The notes under the pieces: generated by a model | Told to the model about the DNA's origin: nothing | What the model saw: only the letters and a program-made list of their open reading frames with translations | The model's database searches: none | Made by a program: the position numbers and the translations under genes | Origin: Alcaligenaceae bacterium | GTDB taxonomy: Bacteria > Pseudomonadota > Gammaproteobacteria > Burkholderiales > Burkholderiaceae_B | Length of the DNA stretch: 8,614 bases | Assembly: GCA_029265335.1 (NCBI GenBank) | Contig: JAJUJN010000076.1 | Coordinates: 1-8,614 of the forward strand | Direction: 5' to 3' | Shown: piece after piece, positions 4,663 through 8,614 of the stretch | How positions within the stretch are numbered: the first letter of the stretch is position 1 | Layout of the letters: every line of letters starts with the position of its first letter

Positions 4663-6555
4663 ATGACCCTGGCCGGGCTCCTCATCCAGCTGCTCAATGG
4701 CCTGGCCAGCGCCAGCGCCTTGTTTCTGGTGGCCGCAGGTTTGTCGCTGATCTTCGGCGTCACCCGCATCGTCAACTTTGCCCACGGCTCCTTTTATATG
4801 CTGGGCGTGTACCTAGCCTACAGCGCTACCGCTGCTTGGGGCGCCACGGCGGCCGGCTACTGGCTGGCGGTGCTGGCCGCGGCGTTGCTGGTGGGCGCAG
4901 TAGGTGCTGTGGCCGAGGTGCTGGTGTTGCGGCGCACCTATCGCTCGCCAGCACTCTTCCAACTATTGGCCACCTTCGCGCTGGTGTTGATCATCGGCGA
5001 TGTCGCCCAACATATCTGGGGGCCGGTCGATCTGTTTGGTCCGCGGGCGCCCGGGCTGGAAGGGGCTGTGAGCGTGCTGGGCGCACGCTTTCCCAGCTAC
5101 GACCTGTTCCTTATTGCTGTGGCGCCACTGGTGCTGGGCGGCTTATGGCTGCTTCTGTATCGCACCCATTGGGGAACACTCATTCGCGCCGCTACCCAGG
5201 ATCGCGAGATGTTGAGCGCGTTGGGGGTGAACCCAGCCTGGCTGTTCACTTCGGCGTTTGCGTTGGGCTGCTTCCTGGCCGGCCTGGGGGGCGCGCTGCA
5301 AGGCCCGCGCGTACCTGCCAGCCTGGCGTTGGATCTCGACATTCTGGCCAGCGTTTTTGTGGTGGTGGTGGTGGGCGGCCTGGGCTCCATCACTGGCGCG
5401 TTTCTGGCGGCGGCTCTGATTGGCGTGATTCAAGCCCTGCTCACAGCGGCCGGCGAAATAACTTTGCTCGGGCATACCATGCAGCTCTCACAGATGACGC
5501 TGGCGGCCGAGTTCCTGGTGATGGCCATCGTGCTCGTTTGGCGGCCGTGGGGCCTGTTGGGTCGGCCACCAGCGCAGAGCCGCGAGCTGCAACGCGCACC
5601 CCTGCTGAAACCCTGGAGGCCGCGCACCCGCTGGCTGAGCCTGCTGGTGCTGTTGCTGTTGGCGGTCATCCCTCTCACCACGCAGGTGTGGCCCTACACC
5701 ACCATCTTGCTCACCGAAATTCTCATCGCCATTCTGTTTGCTGCGTCGCTGCATTTTTTGATGGGGCCCGGCGGCATGGACAGCTTTGGCCATGCCCTTT
5801 ACTTTGGCCTGGGCGCCTACGGCGCCGCCTGGTTCATGCAGGGCTGGAACCTGCCCATGACAGCCGCCCTGCCCCTGGCGCCGCTGGTGGCCCTGGCGGG
5901 TGCGGTGGTGTTCGGCTGGTTCTGCGTGCGCCTGAGCGGGGTGTATCTGGCCATGCTCACGCTGGCCTTTGCCCAACTGGTGTGGGCTCTGGCGTATCAG
6001 TGGGAAAGCGTGACCGGTGGCAGCAATGGCTTGATCGGCTTGTGGCCCGACGCCTGGCTGAGCTCTCCCGCCGCCTATTATTGGCTCACTCTGGCGTTTG
6101 CCGCTGCCGGTGTGTACGCCCTGCGGCGCGCCATATTCTCACCCTACGGTTACAGTCTGCGCGGCTGCCGCGATGCGCCGCTGCGGGCCGAAGCCATCGG
6201 CTTGTCGGTTCGGCGCACGCAATGGCTGGCATTCCTGGTTGCCGGCGGGGTGTGTGGCTTGTCGGGCGCGCTCTACGCGTTTGCCAAGGGCAGCATCGCA
6301 CCCCAGGTCTTGGGTATCGAGCGCTCGGTCGATGGTCTGGTGATGGTATTGCTGGGCGGTTTGCACACCTTAGCAGGCCCAATGGTGGGCGCAAGCGTGT
6401 TCACCTGGCTGCACGATTCGGTAGCACGGGCCACCGACTATTGGCAGGCACTACTCGGGCTTATCATCCTCGTGCTGGTTCTGCTGGCGCCGCATGGCAT
6501 TGCAGGTTTGCGTTGGCCAAGCTGGAGGGGCCACACACGGCTACAAGCATCATGA
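4663..6555 (+). CDS. Fused LivH-LivM inner-membrane permease of HAAT ABC transporter
   Basis: This is a 630-residue membrane protein in which the two permease subunits, usually separate, are one chain. The LivH half (about 1-300) starts MTLAGLLIQLLNGLASASAL and contains GLSLIFGVTRIVNFAHGS. Its cytoplasmic ATPase-coupling loop is near 177-202 (ATQDREMLSALGVNPAW). A proline- and arginine-rich linker spans about 301-323. The LivM half follows, with the conserved GPGGMDSFGHALYFGLGAYG (368-387) and a second coupling loop near 500-520 (RGCRDAPLRAEAIGLSV). Both halves are rich in hydrophobic segments and appear complete, with no sign of a frameshift at the join. No strong ribosome site precedes the ATG, so translation is probably coupled to the upstream gene 13 bases away. 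The stop overlaps the next start (ATGA at 6552-6555). Liv permease fusions are known in this family. Confidence 0.92.
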   Translation: MTLAGLLIQLLNGLASASALFLVAAGLSLIFGVTRIVNFAHGSFYMLGVYLAYSATAAWGATAAGYWLAVLAAALLVGAVGAVAEVLVLRRTYRSPALFQLLATFALVLIIGDVAQHIWGPVDLFGPRAPGLEGAVSVLGARFPSYDLFLIAVAPLVLGGLWLLLYRTHWGTLIRAATQDREMLSALGVNPAWLFTSAFALGCFLAGLGGALQGPRVPASLALDLDILASVFVVVVVGGLGSITGAFLAAALIGVIQALLTAAGEITLLGHTMQLSQMTLAAEFLVMAIVLVWRPWGLLGRPPAQSRELQRAPLLKPWRPRTRWLSLLVLLLLAVIPLTTQVWPYTTILLTEILIAILFAASLHFLMGPGGMDSFGHALYFGLGAYGAAWFMQGWNLPMTAALPLAPLVALAGAVVFGWFCVRLSGVYLAMLTLAFAQLVWALAYQWESVTGGSNGLIGLWPDAWLSSPAAYYWLTLAFAAAGVYALRRAIFSPYGYSLRGCRDAPLRAEAIGLSVRRTQWLAFLVAGGVCGLSGALYAFAKGSIAPQVLGIERSVDGLVMVLLGGLHTLAGPMVGASVFTWLHDSVARATDYWQALLGLIILVLVLLAPHGIAGLRWPSWRGHTRLQAS

Positions 6556-7346
6556 GCCAGGCAACTTCCTCATCGCTGCAACACCACCAAACTGCGCTGC
6601 TTCAGGTACAAGGCCTCAGCCGCGCGTTTGGGGGGGTGCAGGCAGTGTCGAATGTGAGCTTTGACGTTCATGCAGGACAGATGCTGGCCTTGATCGGCCC
6701 CAACGGGGCTGGCAAATCCACCTGCTTCAATCTCATCAATGGCCAGCTCAAGCCCGACCACGGCCGTGTGCTGCTCCACGGGCGCCGGGTAGACGGGCTG
6801 GCGCCAAGGCGCATCTGGCGCCATGGCGTAGGTCGTACCTTCCAAATTCCCGCGCTGTTTCTTTCCATGACGGTATGCGAGAACGTACAGCTGGCGCTGG
6901 CCTCTTGGCACGGCCGCAACTGGCGGCTGTGGCGGCCCTTGCGTTCGCAATTCAAGGAGGAGGCCCTGGCCTTGTTGAGTCGGGTGGATATGGCCGCACA
7001 GGCCAACCGCCCCTGCGCCGAACTCGCTTATGGCGACATCAAACGGGTGGAACTGGCAGTTGCACTGGCGGGCGAGCCCCGTTTGCTGCTGATGGACGAA
7101 CCTACTGCAGGCATGGCGCGCGAAGAGCGTCACGCCCTCATGTCTCTAACGCGCAAGCTCACGCGCGAGAACCAGCTGGGCGTACTGTTCACCGAGCATA
7201 GCCTGGATGTGGTGTTTGCCCACGCCGACCAGATCGTGGTGCTCGCCAGCGGCGAAGTGATCGCTCGTGGCCAACCCCATGAGGTGGCGGCAAGCACCGA
7301 GGTGCAGCGAGTGTATCTGGGAGGGTTTCGTCTTGAGCCGCGATAA
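6552..7346 (+). CDS. livG: LivG-type ATP-binding subunit of HAAT ABC transporter
   Basis: This is a 264-residue cytoplasmic ATPase that powers the permease together with the LivF-type subunit. Walker A GPNGAGKST is at 49-57, the Q-loop glutamine at 98 (GRTFQ, the LivG form), Walker B LLLMDE at 178-183 with D182-E183, and the switch histidine at 216 (TEHS). The signature motif reads LAYGDIKR (158-165) instead of LSGGQ. LivG proteins commonly have LAYGQQRR here, so this is a modest variant. Start 6552 overlaps the permease stop (ATGA), indicating translational coupling. The frame is open far upstream across the permease gene, but that part is not coding. The symbol is by position and family only, and leucine specificity is not shown. 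Confidence 0.93.
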   Translation: MSQATSSSLQHHQTALLQVQGLSRAFGGVQAVSNVSFDVHAGQMLALIGPNGAGKSTCFNLINGQLKPDHGRVLLHGRRVDGLAPRRIWRHGVGRTFQIPALFLSMTVCENVQLALASWHGRNWRLWRPLRSQFKEEALALLSRVDMAAQANRPCAELAYGDIKRVELAVALAGEPRLLLMDEPTAGMAREERHALMSLTRKLTRENQLGVLFTEHSLDVVFAHADQIVVLASGEVIARGQPHEVAASTEVQRVYLGGFRLEPR

Positions 7347-8013
7347 CATCACCGCGCACGCACACCGCACGCCACTGCTTCGCGTCGAAGGCTTGAATGC
7401 CTGGTACGGGCAGGCGCATATTTTGTTTGATATCGATCTGAGCGTGGCCCCCGGTGAAGTGGTGGCGCTCACCGGTCCCAATGGCGCCGGCAAGTCCACC
7501 ACCTTGAAGGCCATCATGGGACTGGTCGCGCGCCGTAGTGGCAGTGTGCAGTTCGAGGGCCGGGAGATCAGTGGCTGGCCACCTTACCGAATTGCCCGTG
7601 CCGGCCTCGGCTACGTGCCCGAAGACCGGCGCGTGTTCACTGATCTCACTGTGAACGAGAACCTGGCCACGGGACGGCGCCCGGCGGCGCCAGGCCAACA
7701 GCCCTGGACTCCCGAACGCCTCTTCGCCCTGTTTCCCAACCTGGCCGGCATGACCCACCGCCAAGCCTTGCATATGAGCGGCGGTGAGCAGCAAATGCTC
7801 ACTGTTGCCCGCACACTCATGGGTAACCCCCGCCTCATCCTTCTCGACGAGCCCTCGGAAGGCGTGGCGCCCATACTGGTGGAACAAATGGCCGACATGG
7901 TGTTGGCGCTCAAAAAAAAAGGCATCGCCGTGTTGCTGTCGGAGCAGCACGAAGCTTTAGTGCAGAAAGTGGCAGATCTGCAACTGGTGTTGGATCAGGG
8001 CAGCTTGCGGTGA
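7333..8013 (+). CDS. livF: LivF-type ATP-binding subunit of HAAT ABC transporter
   Basis: This is a 226-residue ATPase, slightly shorter than the usual 233-237. Walker A GPNGAGKST is at 48-56, and the LivF-specific YVPEDRRVF is at 94-102. The signature MSGGEQQ is at 148-154, Walker B LILLDE at 168-173, and the switch region SEQH ends at H206. The start is set at TTG 7333: GGGAGGG lies 7 bases upstream, and the frame overlaps the livG end by 14 bases. In-frame ATGs at 7267 and 7279 lie deep inside livG and add no family sequence. A run of nine As (7912-7920) encodes KKK and could allow slippage. The two ATPases are expected to form a heterodimer. The symbol is by family only. Confidence 0.92.
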   Translation: MSRDNITAHAHRTPLLRVEGLNAWYGQAHILFDIDLSVAPGEVVALTGPNGAGKSTTLKAIMGLVARRSGSVQFEGREISGWPPYRIARAGLGYVPEDRRVFTDLTVNENLATGRRPAAPGQQPWTPERLFALFPNLAGMTHRQALHMSGGEQQMLTVARTLMGNPRLILLDEPSEGVAPILVEQMADMVLALKKKGIAVLLSEQHEALVQKVADLQLVLDQGSLR

Positions 8014-8053
8014 GGCAAAATAAGCTGGCTTTTTCACCCCTACCGAGGAAATC

Positions 8054-8614
8054 ATGAGAATCTCACCGCTTTGCGCGTCTTTGTTCACCGCGCTGCTGCT
8101 TCCGCTCTCGCCGCTTGCCAAGGCGCAAACCTGGACCTTTGTGCACGATGAGAACTTCCCACCGTTTGCTCAGTTCGAAAACGGTAAATCTTCGGGCATG
8201 GCAATCGACATTCTCAACGAGGCGCTTCAGCGCACCGATACCGAAGCTGAATTCGTGGCTGTGCCCTTTCCGCAGATACAACCCAGTTTGGAAAGCGGCA
8301 AGGCCGACGCCATTTTTCCACTGGCGATCAACGCTGAACGGCAAAAAACCCTGGATTTCAGCCAACCTTTGCTGATGACGGGTGGCGCCCTGTTCGTGCG
8401 TGCGCCTGAGGCAACTCCAGCTGACCTCGCGGCGTTGGCGGGGAAGGTCATTGTCACTCCCAAAACTGGGCCGCTGGCCGGCTACATCGCCAAGAATGCT
8501 CCTGAGGCCAACCTGGTGGTCACTGCCGATTACGACGAAAGTCTGGAAAAGCTCATGAACGGAAGTGCAGACGCTGCTGCGCTGAACTTTCAGGTTGGCA
8601 CGATCCTGGCCAAT
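8054..8614 (+). CDS. SBP_bac_3-type (PBP2) periplasmic solute-binding protein, partial at right edge
   Basis: The first 187 codons are visible and the frame is open to the edge. Residues 1-24 form a signal peptide ending AKA, followed by QTWTFVHDENFPPFAQFENGK. This last stretch is the standard opening of family-3 binding proteins (a strand, then FPPF, then a GxxxGMAIDIL helix). GKADAIFPLAINAERQKTLDFSQPL is the equally typical ligand-site stretch, with R in the AERQK segment likely contacting a carboxylate. The start has GAGGAA 3 bases before ATG, 40 bases after livF, with no terminator between, so it is probably in the same operon. This fold normally serves polar amino acid ABC systems or sensor proteins, not Liv-type permeases. 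Its partner may lie beyond the window. The ligand is unknown. Confidence 0.88.
   Translation, partial: MRISPLCASLFTALLLPLSPLAKAQTWTFVHDENFPPFAQFENGKSSGMAIDILNEALQRTDTEAEFVAVPFPQIQPSLESGKADAIFPLAINAERQKTLDFSQPLLMTGGALFVRAPEATPADLAALAGKVIVTPKTGPLAGYIAKNAPEANLVVTADYDESLEKLMNGSADAAALNFQVGTILAN

Noticed and set aside
4836..6551. A very long + strand open frame that continues into livG (836 codons in total)
   Set aside because: The part before 6552 overlaps the fused permease gene in another frame, is rich in Arg, Gly and Ala, and shows no family character. It is a by-product of high GC content; livG itself starts at 6552.
7189..7950. 253-codon minus-strand open frame opposite livG/livF
   Set aside because: It is antisense to two clear ATPases with conserved motifs. 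Its translation is His/Gln-rich and has no recognisable domain or ribosome site.
8009..8038. Possible terminator between livF and the SBP_bac_3 gene (GGTGA...TCACC with a T-run at 8030-8034)
   Set aside because: The stem is only five pairs with a 20-base loop, and the T-run is inside it rather than after it. The inner AAGC/GCTT has a two-base loop. Not a credible terminator.
1..8614. tRNA, rRNA, CRISPR or insertion-sequence elements
   Set aside because: No cloverleaf, spaced repeat array, transposase-like frame or paired terminal repeats were seen by eye on either strand.

Overview
The window looks like a stretch of a betaproteobacterial chromosome, most likely order Burkholderiales and possibly Alcaligenaceae-like. 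The ribosomal proteins L28 and L33 have the sequence style of that group, a Bug/TctC-type periplasmic binding protein is present (a family greatly expanded there), and the coding DNA is GC-rich. This placement comes from remembered family resemblance, not from a database search. Almost all coding is on the + strand.

Layout. (1) Positions 1-45, minus strand: the first 15 codons of what looks like a LysR-type regulator, running off the left edge. It is divergent from (2) a Rieske non-heme iron oxygenase (228-1337, VanA-like or aromatic-acid type) followed by (3) a Bug/TctC extracytoplasmic binding protein (1387-2397). Together these look like a small regulated module for uptake and oxidation of an aromatic or related organic acid. 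No reductase partner and no TctA/TctB membrane partners are in view. (4) Positions 2398-2753 are a long non-coding stretch with a strong sigma70-like promoter and several hairpins. These include a terminator-like hairpin with an alternative, mutually exclusive pairing, which looks like an attenuator. (5) It leads into rpmB-rpmG (2754-3191), closed by a clear intrinsic terminator.

(6) After a second strong promoter-like sequence and a perfect 13+1+13 bp palindrome comes a six-component branched-chain-amino-acid-type (HAAT/Liv) ABC transport operon. It holds a LivK-type binding protein (3429-4649), a fused LivH-LivM permease (4663-6555), LivG-type and LivF-type ATPases (6552-7346 and 7333-8013, both with overlapping starts), and then a binding protein of a different fold (SBP_bac_3 type, 8054 to the right edge, truncated). 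The substrate of the transporter cannot be read from the sequence.

Nothing here is an obvious mobile element, CRISPR array, tRNA or rRNA. The least explained parts are the structured leader before rpmB, the 27-bp palindrome before the LivK-type gene, and the pairing of two unrelated binding proteins in one operon.
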